Origin: Rhodocytophaga rosea
GTDB lineage: Bacteria > Bacteroidota > Bacteroidia > Cytophagales > 172606-1
Assembly: GCF_010119975.1 (NCBI RefSeq)
Contig: NZ_CP048222.1
Coordinates: 2,005,501 to 2,069,500, forward strand
DNA length: 64,000 nucleotides
Direction of reading: 5' to 3'
Part shown: positions 54,819 to 63,762 of the stretch, piece by piece
How positions within the stretch are numbered: the stretch's first letter is position 1
How the letters are laid out: the number at the start of each line of letters is the position of its first letter
Translations under genes and position numbers: made by a program
The notes under the pieces: model-generated
What the model saw: the letters and a program-made list of their open reading frames with translations, nothing else
Databases searched by the model: none
What the model was told of the DNA's origin: nothing

Positions 54819-55124
54819 TTACTTAAAAGAATTTATTTTTCCTTGTTTGGGTGAGCGTCCGTACGACTTTTTAGGCTTTTTACGGTATAAAATGGGCAAT
54901 AACTGACGGCGGCGTTTTTTTGCTCCTTTGGCTTTTGACCTGCCTGAACGGACCATTTGAGCTATGGTCACTACATATAACAGAATAAAAGCCATAAAAC
55001 CCATCGTCAACACAAAAAATGGGTGCGACAAGTTTTTATTTACATAAAAAAGTGCAAAAGAAACAAGCAATAGTAATATTATTGCCAATGAAATGATTGC
55101 AGCTCTTGATTTATGTATATTCAT
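54819..55124 (-). CDS. Small membrane protein with basic tail (101 aa)
   Basis: Two hydrophobic spans (about 9-28, IISLAIILLLLVSFALFYV; about 36-57, FFVLTMGFMAFILLYVVTI) followed by a strongly basic cytoplasmic tail (RSGRSKAKGAKKRRR). Not recognised. It is preferred over the antisense frame from 54724 because of its clear membrane topology. Monocistronic. Confidence 0.6.
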   Translation of the reverse strand: MNIHKSRAAIISLAIILLLLVSFALFYVNKNLSHPFFVLTMGFMAFILLYVVTIAQMVRSGRSKAKGAKKRRRQLLPILYRKKPKKSYGRSPKQGKINSFK

Positions 55125-55320
55125 ATCTGAGTTTGGGGTGAATGATTAGATTAAAAAATAGAATCAAGCAAATATTATACGAATTTTTCATTAAGGAGGT
55201 TAGGCGAGGCAGTGTTGTTAATAAACGTTAGTGAATTTCCAATATTTTATTATTATCAAAATATTAAAAATCAATTCATTATAAAAACATACATCATTAT
55301 TTATGCCAGTATAGATTCGT

Positions 55321-55626
55321 TTATAATGTAACACAGCGGAAAGGTTTTATTTCAATCTTCTGCCATACATTTCCAGTCACATAAGGATCATTGTTTAACC
55401 AAGTATCTAATTCAGTTCTGGAAGGAAAAGCCACAAATGCAACAGATCCTGTCATTTTTCCATTTTCATCCAGTATAGCACCTCCTTCAATAAAACGGCC
55501 CTCTGCCTTCAATTTCCTGACTGTTTCCAGGTGTTTATCCCGTACTGCGAACCGCCTTTGCAGCGCATCCACATCAGTGCCATCATAGGCAATAATTACA
55601 TATTGTTGTAAAGATGAATCAGGCAT
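55321..55626 (-). CDS. YciI-family protein
   Basis: 101 residues, a single ferredoxin-like YciI domain: YVIIAYDGTDVDALQRRFAV, the conserved His in RDKHLETVRKLKAEGRFI, GGAILDENGKMTGSVAFVAF and the closing DPYVTGNVWQKIEIKPF. Cytoplasmic; a possible dehalogenase-like or stress role, substrate unknown. Monocistronic. Confidence 0.9.
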   Translation of the reverse strand: MPDSSLQQYVIIAYDGTDVDALQRRFAVRDKHLETVRKLKAEGRFIEGGAILDENGKMTGSVAFVAFPSRTELDTWLNNDPYVTGNVWQKIEIKPFRCVTL

Positions 55627-55751
55627 ATATCAATCTCTTAATTATATTCCCTATTTTATATAAGTATCAAATGAAAAACAATTTCCAGGAAAATGACAGT
55701 TAAACACAGATTTTTAAGCGTTTTTCTTTATGAATATCTACAAAAAACAAT

Positions 55752-55780
55752 AAAAAAGCAAACCTTAGGCTTGCTTTTTT
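55752..55780. terminator. Terminator between YciI-like and secreted-protein genes
   Basis: AAAAAAGCAA and TTGCTTTTTT flank ACCTTAGGC, with A and T tracts on both sides. Oriented to end the leftward gene at 55809. Confidence 0.7.
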
Positions 55781-55808
55781 ACTGCATCAATATATTTTTT
55801 ACCTTTTA

Positions 55809-56204
55809 TTAAGGTATTACTAATGTTTTTGTATACGCATCCTGCTGATTTGTCACTTTTACTGTGTATTCTCCCTTTTTGAGGAAAGAAAAATCTACTT
55901 CTTCCAGCTTTTTAGAAACATTCTCTATCAAATCTGAATAAACGACCATTCCTTTCTGATTGATCACTTGAATATTCACATCTGTTTTTACATTGCTTTC
56001 AATGCCAATCTTAAAATTTTTATAGGTTGAATTAGGAATAAAAACCACCCGCATTTTTTTAGAAGCATCCATCGTATCAGCAGGTGTATGAATAGCAGAA
56101 GAGTTCAATGCAGTTGCCTGTACCGGATTTCCATAAAAGGCGAGTGAGGCGAAAGCAGTACACACTACCCATGCACTGCGCAAAAATTTAATAGATAGTC
56201 TCAT
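55809..56204 (-). CDS. Small secreted beta-sandwich protein
   Basis: 131 residues. Signal peptide about 1-29 (SAWVVCTAFASLAFYGNPVQA). The mature part is a small Ig-like fold of the kind at the end of T9SS cargo (IESNVKTDVNIQVINQKGMV ... KKGEYTVKVTNQQDAYTK, ending LVIP). The domain stands alone and lacks the usual YPNP entry motif, so it may be a free-standing DUF3244-like protein. Monocistronic. Confidence 0.75.
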   Translation of the reverse strand: MRLSIKFLRSAWVVCTAFASLAFYGNPVQATALNSSAIHTPADTMDASKKMRVVFIPNSTYKNFKIGIESNVKTDVNIQVINQKGMVVYSDLIENVSKKLEEVDFSFLKKGEYTVKVTNQQDAYTKTLVIP

Positions 56205-56552
56205 ATGGTTAAATAGTAATTAGTATGAATTGAACCAAAGATGAAGACAAAAATCAACACACCACTCACCCATGACATGTGATTTTACAGGCAATAAAAG
56301 GCGTTTTTCAGGTTGCTGGAGGTAATACATACACCAGGTCTTTTCTTATAAAGCGGACAACAGGTATACATGCGGTTACAATCATAGACAAACGGAAGAA
56401 GAAACTACAAATTCCTCTTTCGCAGAATGTGGGAATCGCTTCGGTAGGTGGGTAAAATTCTGTTATATTTATCCAGACAACTGGTTACTATCCGGATGGG
56501 AAGTGATTAAGTGCGAATTGTTATTAAAAAAACATTATTAATCTATCAAACT

Positions 56553-56957
56553 ATGAGTTTTAAGGGAGCAGGCGGTACAGCAGGTGGCACCGGACGATTT
56601 TTTCTGGGCCTGATTATGTTTTTAGTCGGAGGTTATCTGCTACTGGATGCCATTCAGGTAAACAATAATTTTTACATGGGCTATGGCCTGTTCTCTGTGG
56701 GAAGATTTCAGGTAACATCCGGCCTCATTATGATTCCTTTTATGATTGGGGTAGGAATGATCTTTTTTAATACTTCCAATTATATAGGCTGGCTGCTGGC
56801 TGCTGGTTCCTTAGCCTTATTAATTTTTGGAGTAATTGCCAGTACACATTTCAGCCTTCGTCCCATGTCGGCTTTTGAACTGATTATGATTCTTGTTTTA
56901 CTTATGGGAGGAATTGGCTTATTTCTTAGTTCCTTCCGAAACTCATCCAGGTGGTAA
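56553..56957 (+). CDS. Four-helix membrane protein (134 aa)
   Basis: Started at ATG 56553 (SFKGAGGTAGGTGRFF), as the 14 residues upstream look untranslated. A Gly-rich N-terminus precedes four hydrophobic spans (about 15-34, 49-68, 76-96, 107-125). Function unknown; hydrophobic small proteins of this type are common in the phylum. It ends 2 bases before a large palindrome. Confidence 0.7.
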   Translation: MSFKGAGGTAGGTGRFFLGLIMFLVGGYLLLDAIQVNNNFYMGYGLFSVGRFQVTSGLIMIPFMIGVGMIFFNTSNYIGWLLAAGSLALLIFGVIASTHFSLRPMSAFELIMILVLLMGGIGLFLSSFRNSSRW

Positions 56958-56959
56958 AA

Positions 56960-57014
56960 AGACACTGGTCAACAGTCATTAGTGTTCAACACTAATGACT
57001 GTTGACCAGTGTCT
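56960..57014. terminator. Perfect 27-bp palindrome between convergent genes
   Basis: Arms of 27 bp (AGACACTGGTCAACAGTC ... and exact complement) are separated by a single C. It lies between the convergent membrane-protein and aminotransferase genes, 2 and 7 bases from their stops. Probably a bidirectional terminator, but there is no long T run. The length and perfection are exceptional. Confidence 0.75.
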
Positions 57015-57021
57015 GGCTATA

Positions 57022-58251
57022 TTATTTTACAGAAATAGCCTTACTTACCCGTTTTCTTTCCAGAAAAGAAGCGATACGGTCAAGTGCAGTTTCCAGGTAT
57101 GCAGCTTCCGGCAGAAATACAACCCGGAAATGATCATCCCGGTAATAGTTAAATCCGGTTCCTTGTACAATCAGCACTTTTTCTTCTGTAAGTAAGGTAT
57201 ATACAAACTCATAATCATTATTGAGATTAAATTTGGGCAGATCAATGCTGGCAAACAGATAGAAGGCCCCCATCGGTTTTACACAATGCAAGCCTGGAAT
57301 CTGGCTGATTTTCTGGTAACATAAATCCCGTTGTTGTTGTAGCCTTCCGTCGGGGGCAATTAAATCATTAATGTGCTGGTATCCTTCTAATGCTGCTTTA
57401 ATGCCATACTGAGCAGGCAGATTGCTGCACACCCGTAGATTTGCCAGCAGGTTTATACCTCCGATATAATCTCTGGCTGCTGAAACGTTTCCACTAATGA
57501 CCATCCAGCCGGCACGAAAACCAGGAATACGGTAATTTTTGGTAAGGCCGCTGAAAGTAAGGCAAAGCGCTTTTGTATTCAGGGCGGCAATCGAAGTATG
57601 TTTCGCTCCATCATACAGGATCTTATCATAAATCTCATCCGAAAAAATAATCAGGTTGTATTTCTCCGCAAGTTTCACAATTTGCTGCAACACTTCAGCC
57701 GGATATACAGCGCCTGTCGGATTATTTGGATTAATCAGGACTATACCTTTGGTACGGGAGGTAATATGCCGCTCCATATCCTCCACATCCGGATACCAAT
57801 CTGAAGAAGCATCGCACCGGTAATACACACATTTTCCTCCATACAGATGCACTGCTGATGACCACAATGGATAATCTGGGGTAGGCACCAATACTTCATC
57901 ACCATCGTTTAGCAATGCCTGCAAACTAATCATCGCCAGTTCACTTACCCCATTCCCTGTATACACATCTTCCATACGTATACCTTTAATTCCCCTGGCT
58001 GAATATTCTGCCCGGATTGCCGCTCGCGCCTCATCTAAACCAATTGCATCGCCATAGCCTTGGCCATCTCTCAGATGGGCTGCCATGCGTTCTACAATGT
58101 GATCTGGAACAGGAAAATGAAAAGGAGCGGGATCTCCGATGTGGAGGCTCAGCACCTGATGTCCTTGTTGTACCAGTGCCTGCGACTGTTCATAGATTTT
58201 TCCACGAATGTCGTACGCTACCTGGTTGAGTCGTGTGCTGCGTGTGATCAT
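57022..58251 (-). CDS. Alanine-type aminotransferase (class I, PLP)
   Basis: 409 residues, fold type I. Features are LHIGDPAPFHFPVPDHI at the start, YTGNGVSELAMISLQALLND, NPNNPTGAVYP, FSDEIYDKILYDG and the PLP Lys238 in SGLTKNYRIPGFRAGWM. These match the AlaA-like group that makes alanine from pyruvate and glutamate. Monocistronic. Confidence 0.9.
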   Translation of the reverse strand: MITRSTRLNQVAYDIRGKIYEQSQALVQQGHQVLSLHIGDPAPFHFPVPDHIVERMAAHLRDGQGYGDAIGLDEARAAIRAEYSARGIKGIRMEDVYTGNGVSELAMISLQALLNDGDEVLVPTPDYPLWSSAVHLYGGKCVYYRCDASSDWYPDVEDMERHITSRTKGIVLINPNNPTGAVYPAEVLQQIVKLAEKYNLIIFSDEIYDKILYDGAKHTSIAALNTKALCLTFSGLTKNYRIPGFRAGWMVISGNVSAARDYIGGINLLANLRVCSNLPAQYGIKAALEGYQHINDLIAPDGRLQQQRDLCYQKISQIPGLHCVKPMGAFYLFASIDLPKFNLNNDYEFVYTLLTEEKVLIVQGTGFNYYRDDHFRVVFLPEAAYLETALDRIASFLERKRVSKAISVK

Positions 58252-58752
58252 GCAGTAAGATTAGTAAATGAAAGAATGATTAAAAATAAATTTTGGCATT
58301 CAATTTAGTAAAAACTAAGTTACGTTGCTTTAAGTATATAAGTTTTTATAAAAGTGCAAGATTTTATCCAGGAAAAGTGAAAATATTTCCGGTTAAAGCC
58401 TTATTACTATTGTTGCACCAATGAGTTTCAGATGGCATAAAATATAAGTTACTGCAACATCTTATTCCAAAAGAGTTGTAAAAACTGGTTTATTGAATAG
58501 AATATAAGCATTTTCGCTGCGATGCCATTTTTTTATAAAACGGCAAACAGGTTAACTGATAGATGTTTTTCAATTTATTAGATCATAATCTCCTATTTTG
58601 AGGGGGATTGTTTATTTTGCACCTGAAATATAATTAGTATCAATAGCTTATATTTATTTCTATAGGACAAATAACCGGCTGGATTTGTTATAGCTGTACA
58701 TAGTAAATCCACCTTGCTTGTATTTGAATAGTACTATCTAATATTTATATAT
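58252..58752. other. Divergent intergenic region (aminotransferase / glnS)
   Basis: About 500 AT-rich bases with promoters for both flanking genes expected. No coding frame. No clear -33/-7 pair could be chosen. Confidence 0.5.
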
Positions 58753-60420
58753 ATGGAAACCAAAGAAGAAAGAAGTTTAAACTTTCTGGAAGAGATTATT
58801 GAAGAAGACCTAAAGGCAGGAAAATATACCTCAATTGCTACCAGATTCCCTCCGGAACCTAATGGGTATCTGCACTTAGGTCATGCCAAAAGCATATGCC
58901 TGAATTTTGGCCTGACCCACAGATATGGAGGTCGAACTAACCTGCGTTTCGACGATACCAACCCGGTTACGGAGGAAGTTGAATATGTGGAGAGCATCAA
59001 GAATGATGTAAAATGGCTGGGTTTCCAATGGGCAGAAGAATTATATGCCTCTGATTATTTCGAACAATTGTATGAATTTGCGGTAACGCTGATCAAAAAA
59101 GGACTGGCCTATGTAGATGATAGCACCAGTGAAGAAATTGCCAAACAGAAGGGTACGCCTACCACACCCGGCACCGATAATCCCTACAGGAGCAGAAGCA
59201 TAGAAGAAAACCTGCGCCTGTTTGAAGATATGAAAGACGGAAAATTTAAAGATGGAGAAAAGGTACTTAGGGCAAAAATAGATATGGCCCACATTAATAT
59301 GCACATGCGTGATCCGATTATGTACCGCATTAAACATGCCCACCATCACCGCACTGGCGACACCTGGAAAATTTATCCAATGTACGATTTTGCGCATGGG
59401 CAGAGTGATGCCATCGAACAAATTACCCATAGCATTTGTACGCTCGAATTTATTCCGCACCGGGAATTATATGACTGGTTTATCCGCAACCTGGAAATAT
59501 TTCCTTCCAAACAAATTGAGTTTGCCAGGTTAAACCTGACGTATACCGCCATGAGCAAACGGAAACTGCTGCAACTGGTGAACGAAAAATTTGTAAATGG
59601 CTGGGATGACCCCCGGATGCCCACCATCAGTGGCATGCGCAGAAGAGGTTATACGCCGGAAAGTATCCGGGAATTTTGTGATAAAATTGGTATTGCCAAG
59701 CGGGAAAACCTGATTGATGTAGGCTTGCTGGAATTCTGCGTACGGGAACACCTCAATAAAATTGCCACCAGACGGATGGTCGTGTTTGAGCCCATTAAAG
59801 TTGTGCTGACTAATTATCCCAAAGGCCAGGTAGAAATGCTGGAAGGCGAAGATAATCCGGAAGATGAGAACTCAGTCACCAGGCAAATGCCATTCAGTGG
59901 AGAATTATACATCGAACAGGAAGATTTTATGGAGAATCCGCCTAAGAAATACTTCCGTCTGTCGCCAGGACAAATGGTACGCCTGAAAAGTGCCTACATC
60001 ATTAAATGTGAGGAAGTAGTAAAAGATGCTTCCGGGCAAATTACTGAATTGCGTTGCAGTTATATTCCGGAAAGTAAAAGCGGTTCCGATACAAGCGGCA
60101 TCAATGTAAAAGGAACCCTGCACTGGGTAAGTATTCAGCATGCCATCCCGGTAGAAGTGCGTCTCTATGACCGTTTGTTTAAAGCAGAGGATTTAGCGGA
60201 AGCGGAAGGTGATTTTAAAGATCATATTAATCAGAATTCTTTGCAGATATTGCCAGTTGTGTATGCGGAACCTGCCATAAAAGAAGCCAAAACGAAAGAT
60301 CGTTATCAGTTCCTTCGAAAAGGATACTTCTGTATAGACCCTGATTCAACAGCAGATAAGCTCATATTCAATCGCACGGTTACTCTGAGAGATACCTGGG
60401 CCAAGGAAATGAATAAATAA
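58753..60420 (+). CDS. glnS: Glutaminyl-tRNA synthetase
   Basis: 555 residues. Class I synthetase with PEPNGYLHLGH (HIGH motif, 41-44) and MSKR (267-270, KMSKS equivalent), the GlnRS-specific RFDDTNPVTEEVEYVESIK and the C-terminal anticodon-binding barrels. Charges tRNA-Gln directly, so this organism does not depend on GatCAB for that step. Monocistronic with a strong terminator. Confidence 0.97.
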   Translation: METKEERSLNFLEEIIEEDLKAGKYTSIATRFPPEPNGYLHLGHAKSICLNFGLTHRYGGRTNLRFDDTNPVTEEVEYVESIKNDVKWLGFQWAEELYASDYFEQLYEFAVTLIKKGLAYVDDSTSEEIAKQKGTPTTPGTDNPYRSRSIEENLRLFEDMKDGKFKDGEKVLRAKIDMAHINMHMRDPIMYRIKHAHHHRTGDTWKIYPMYDFAHGQSDAIEQITHSICTLEFIPHRELYDWFIRNLEIFPSKQIEFARLNLTYTAMSKRKLLQLVNEKFVNGWDDPRMPTISGMRRRGYTPESIREFCDKIGIAKRENLIDVGLLEFCVREHLNKIATRRMVVFEPIKVVLTNYPKGQVEMLEGEDNPEDENSVTRQMPFSGELYIEQEDFMENPPKKYFRLSPGQMVRLKSAYIIKCEEVVKDASGQITELRCSYIPESKSGSDTSGINVKGTLHWVSIQHAIPVEVRLYDRLFKAEDLAEAEGDFKDHINQNSLQILPVVYAEPAIKEAKTKDRYQFLRKGYFCIDPDSTADKLIFNRTVTLRDTWAKEMNK

Positions 60421-60444
60421 AGTAAATACTGCTTTTAAAATATA

Positions 60445-60480
60445 GGGCTGTCTTCTCTTAAAAGACAGCCCTTTTTATTT
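60445..60480 (+). terminator. Terminator of glnS
   Basis: GGGCTGTCTT and AAGACAGCCC (10 bp) with a short loop, followed by TTTTTATTTT, 25 bases after the glnS stop. Confidence 0.92.
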
Positions 60481-60680
60481 TGGCTATAAGCCTTTATGGA
60501 AGGAAAGCAAATACCAGTTTCTATAAGCAGCAGAGCACTCTTAAATATCCTCAGCATTTTTTATCAGGCTGAAAATCCCCTTAGATTTTCATTACTATAA
60601 CTATTCATCTGTCTCCCCGTACATAATTTTAATTTTTTACAGCACTTTTATAAAGCTGACTTATTAATCAATGGTATGAA

Positions 60681-60728
60681 CCCCGAGGCAGAGCCCCGAA
60701 CCCTTGTTTCCGAGGCAGAGCCTCGGGG
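60681..60728. repeat. GC-rich palindromic repeat (GAGGCAGAGCCTC type)
   Basis: The right half CCGAGGCAGAGCCTCGG is a 7+3+7 palindrome. A diverged copy (CCCGAGGCAGAGCCCCG) stands 32 bases to the left. Outer CCCCGAGGC and GCCTCGGGG also pair, so the whole 48 bases can fold two ways. Markedly GC-rich against its AT-rich surroundings. Confidence 0.8.
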
Positions 60729-60812
60729 AATTAAACCACTACTGATTAAATAATAGTCACTATATAAGGCCATAGCTAAATCGATTCAAATGATACAAAC
60801 CTAAAATTACAC

Positions 60813-61289
60813 ATGAACCTAACCAGGCAGTTTATTTTTTGTAGTACAATTCTGTTATTACTTTCAAGCTGTAAAAATTTTCCTAAAGACCCCTCGCATA
60901 CCTTAGAAAAGGTAAAAAACGGAACTTTACTGGTGGGATATTCTGAAAATCCTCCCTTTGTAATTAAAACCTCTCATGAGCCTACAGGTTTGGAAGCAGA
61001 CTTGGTAAAAGCCTTTGCCAACACACTAAATGCACGACTCGAATGGAGAAATGATACAGAAGCCAGATTATTTGAAAGCCTGAAGAAAAAGGAAATCCAT
61101 CTGGTGATTGCCGGTATTACCAAAGATACACCCTGGCAAGACAAGGCAGGTATTACCAGGCCCTATCTGGAAACGAAAGATAAAAAGTATGTAATGGCCC
61201 TTCAACTGGGAGAAAATGCTTTTCTGATCGAGCTGGAAAAATTTTTAGAAGCCCACAAAGAGCAGATTGAGAAAAAAGCAAGCTTATGA
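60813..61289 (+). CDS. Half-length substrate-binding lipoprotein (SBP_bac_3, lobe 1)
   Basis: 158 residues. Lipoprotein signal with lipobox LSSC (Cys20). The mature part starts like amino-acid-binding proteins (KNGTLLVGYSENPPFV, GLEADLVKAFANTLNARLEW, FESLKKKEIHLVIAGITKD) but jumps from the end of lobe 1 (ITRPYLETKDKK) straight to the last strand and helix (YVMALQLGENAFLIELEKFL). The second lobe, normally about 90 residues, is missing, yet there is no frameshift. It overlaps the CDF gene by ATGA, so the two are translationally coupled. Confidence 0.85.
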   Translation: MNLTRQFIFCSTILLLLSSCKNFPKDPSHTLEKVKNGTLLVGYSENPPFVIKTSHEPTGLEADLVKAFANTLNARLEWRNDTEARLFESLKKKEIHLVIAGITKDTPWQDKAGITRPYLETKDKKYVMALQLGENAFLIELEKFLEAHKEQIEKKASL

Positions 61290-62239
61290 AAACCGTTCAG
61301 AACTTCGAATATCCGCCAGAGCTTGTACGTGATTTTAATAAAGCCAAAAAAATAGAGTGGATTACCATAGTTTATCTGGTGATAACAGTTGGTATTATGT
61401 ATGCCACCATGGGTAATTCCCAGGCTATGAAAACTGCCTGGTTTGAAGATATCATGAGCCTTACACCTTCTATATCTTTTTTGATTGCCTCCAGAATATT
61501 TACAAAGCCTACCAATAAAGAATTCCCCTATGGATATCACCGGGTTGTTAGCATTGCATATTTGTGTAGTTCACTAGCCTTATTTACAGTAGGTGGTTTT
61601 CTTGTAATAGATTCTGCCATGACCTTGATAAAAGCCGAACGGCCTACTATTGGAATTGTTATGTTATTTGGGAAAACAGTATGGCTTGGGTATATAATGA
61701 TTCTGGCTTTATTATGGGGCACCCTTCCGGCCGTATTTCTGGGAAGAATCAAACTTCCGATTTCAAAGAAATTGCATGAAAAGAACCTGTACACCGATGC
61801 AGAAATGCAGAAAGCAGACTGGATGACTGGTGTAGCAGCTATTTTAGGAATACTGGGTATTGGCATGGGCTGGTGGTGGGCCGATGCGGTAGCTGCTTCC
61901 ATTATTTCGCTGGATATTATTTACGATGGATTTACGAATGTAAAACAAGCCGTTTTTGATCTGATGAACCAGATTCCTAAAACCATCAGCAAACGTAAAA
62001 CAGATCCATTGCTTGAAAAAATTAAAGAAATTTTGTCCAACCAAAACTGGATACAAGATTTTCGGTTTCGGTTGCGGGAAGAAGGGCATGTGTGTTTTGG
62101 GGAAGGATTTATTATTCCTAAAGAAGATAAAAATCTTGTTGATCAGATAAACTCGCTCGAAGAGGAAATCCAAAAGCTGGACTGGCGTATTCAGGAATTT
62201 CTTATTACTCCAGTAAAGCAACTGCCTAAAGGAGGATAA
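61286..62239 (+). CDS. Cation diffusion facilitator (CDF) transporter
   Basis: 317 residues. Six membrane helices within the first 215 residues. The metal-site region of helix 2 reads WFEDIMSLTPSISFLIA, where zinc CDFs have HSLSD, so the site is unusual. Helix 5 keeps Asp in QKADWMTGVAAILG and WWWADAVAASI. A cytoplasmic domain follows (about 220-310, KEILSNQNWIQDFRFRLRE). Exchanges divalent metal for protons across the inner membrane; metal unknown. Coupled to the half-length binding lipoprotein. Confidence 0.85.
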   Translation: MKTVQNFEYPPELVRDFNKAKKIEWITIVYLVITVGIMYATMGNSQAMKTAWFEDIMSLTPSISFLIASRIFTKPTNKEFPYGYHRVVSIAYLCSSLALFTVGGFLVIDSAMTLIKAERPTIGIVMLFGKTVWLGYIMILALLWGTLPAVFLGRIKLPISKKLHEKNLYTDAEMQKADWMTGVAAILGILGIGMGWWWADAVAASIISLDIIYDGFTNVKQAVFDLMNQIPKTISKRKTDPLLEKIKEILSNQNWIQDFRFRLREEGHVCFGEGFIIPKEDKNLVDQINSLEEEIQKLDWRIQEFLITPVKQLPKGG

Positions 62240-62416
62240 ACTCATGAAAGTGTAGAATACTACTTCCTCACAAATTATTATGAAAATTATGAGGGTTGCT
62301 TGCTTTAAGAATGATAATGTGGATTGCAGCGGACATATCAAGGCAGAGTTTAGCAGTTGTTTCAGAACAATCTATGAATTATTCAGTTATTTATGCCGAC
62401 AAGCTGATCTTAACAT

Positions 62417-63337
62417 ATGGCCATACAAAACGGAATTCCTTCAGAACAACCAACAATCATTTTAGCAGGTGCTACGGGAGACCTGGGTGGGCGAATTGCC
62501 AAATCATTACGGCAAAGAGGAGCTAACGTACGAGCGATTATCCGCTCTGGAAGTGCTAATGGTGAAGCTACGGCACTACAACAGCTGGGAGTTTCGATGG
62601 TTGAGGTGGATTTTAATAACCCTTCCGATTTGATAAAAGCATGTAAAGATGGTTCTTGTGTTGTTTCAGCTTTATCAGGCTTACATGAAGTAATAGTTGA
62701 TGTACAAACAATGCTTCTCCAGGCAGCCATCGAAGCAGGCGTACCTCGTTTTATTCCTTCCGACTATGCCATCGATTTTACCAGACTTCCCAAAGGCACC
62801 AACCGCAACCTCGATTTACGGCAGGAATTTCAGGAACGCCTCAACCGGGCACCTATTCAGGCTACTTCTGTACTAAACGGCATGTTTATGGATCTGTTAA
62901 CCGGGCAAGCTCCTTTTATTCTTTTCGATCTCAAACGTGTTTTGTATTGGGAAGACGCAGATCAACTGTTAGATTTCACAGCCATTGATAATACGGCTGA
63001 ATTTACTGCTGCAGCCGCTCTCGACCCTTCTACACCGCGTTATCTGCGGATTGCCGGGGAAACGGTGAGTGCCCGGCAATTAAAAGAAATTGTAAATGAG
63101 GTAACCGGAAAGAAATTCCGCTTGTTTAAGGCAGGCCGTCTGAAAAGACTGAATACACTCATCAAAGTTACCCGTACGGTTGTGCCTGAGAAGGAAGAGG
63201 TTTTTCCACCCTGGCAAGGTATGCAATACATGTACAATATGTTCAGCGGAATTGCCAGGCTGGAGCCACTCGATAATAACCGCTATCCTGATATCCAGTG
63301 GACGCCGATAAGAGAAGTACTTGCAAAGCGTTCATAG
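62417..63337 (+). CDS. NmrA-like NAD(P)-binding reductase
   Basis: 306 residues. Atypical short-chain-reductase fold: GATGDLGGRIA (18-28) nucleotide loop, VVSALSGLHEV, RFIPSDYAIDF and the C-terminal helix region. Closest in pattern to the isoflavone-reductase/NmrA group. Could reduce an aromatic or act as a redox sensor. ATG 62417 is preceded by 177 bases with no gene. Confidence 0.85.
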   Translation: MAIQNGIPSEQPTIILAGATGDLGGRIAKSLRQRGANVRAIIRSGSANGEATALQQLGVSMVEVDFNNPSDLIKACKDGSCVVSALSGLHEVIVDVQTMLLQAAIEAGVPRFIPSDYAIDFTRLPKGTNRNLDLRQEFQERLNRAPIQATSVLNGMFMDLLTGQAPFILFDLKRVLYWEDADQLLDFTAIDNTAEFTAAAALDPSTPRYLRIAGETVSARQLKEIVNEVTGKKFRLFKAGRLKRLNTLIKVTRTVVPEKEEVFPPWQGMQYMYNMFSGIARLEPLDNNRYPDIQWTPIREVLAKRS

Positions 63338-63762
63338 GAGGAATAAAATGGAAATTTTCCAACAGGCAGAAAATCTCTACTTCCTTGGTTCATGTTTTTT
63401 GCGGTTTAGTACGGATAATTAAAAAATCCGCTCATATTCTTTTAAAAAATTTGGTAGCGAACAGAGCTATCATTGGGGTTCTGTAACTTTCTTCTGTTTA
63501 AAATCAGGTGCATTAATAGTGTCCTTTACTATGTGAAGCAAGCATAATAATAATTTAATTATCAGACTTGCTTTGGGGAAGTAATAAGAATGGCTGAACT
63601 TACTTGTAAGAAGAAAAGCTATGTATAAAGGAAAAATAGTGATGGGACTGTGAAAAGAGCAGGGATTTTTACAAATTTAACATGGATTGCAGAAAAGTAG
63701 GGATATAGGTTTCTAATACTTTCACCTTCAGCATTTTTATTTCATTTTAATCCTTGCTATTC
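63338..63762. other. Intergenic region with a weak inverted repeat
   Basis: No coding frame. AAGCAAG (63536-63542) and CTTGCTT (63567-63573) can pair around a 24-base AT-rich loop; too weak to call a terminator with confidence. Confidence 0.4.

Noticed and set aside
54724-54906. Plus-strand frame of 60 codons near the small membrane protein
   Set aside because: It overlaps the 101-residue two-helix gene on the other strand, which has a much clearer protein pattern.
60421-60812. Searched for a small RNA or riboswitch before the binding-protein/CDF pair
   Set aside because: Apart from the glnS terminator and the palindromic repeat no structured leader could be recognised.
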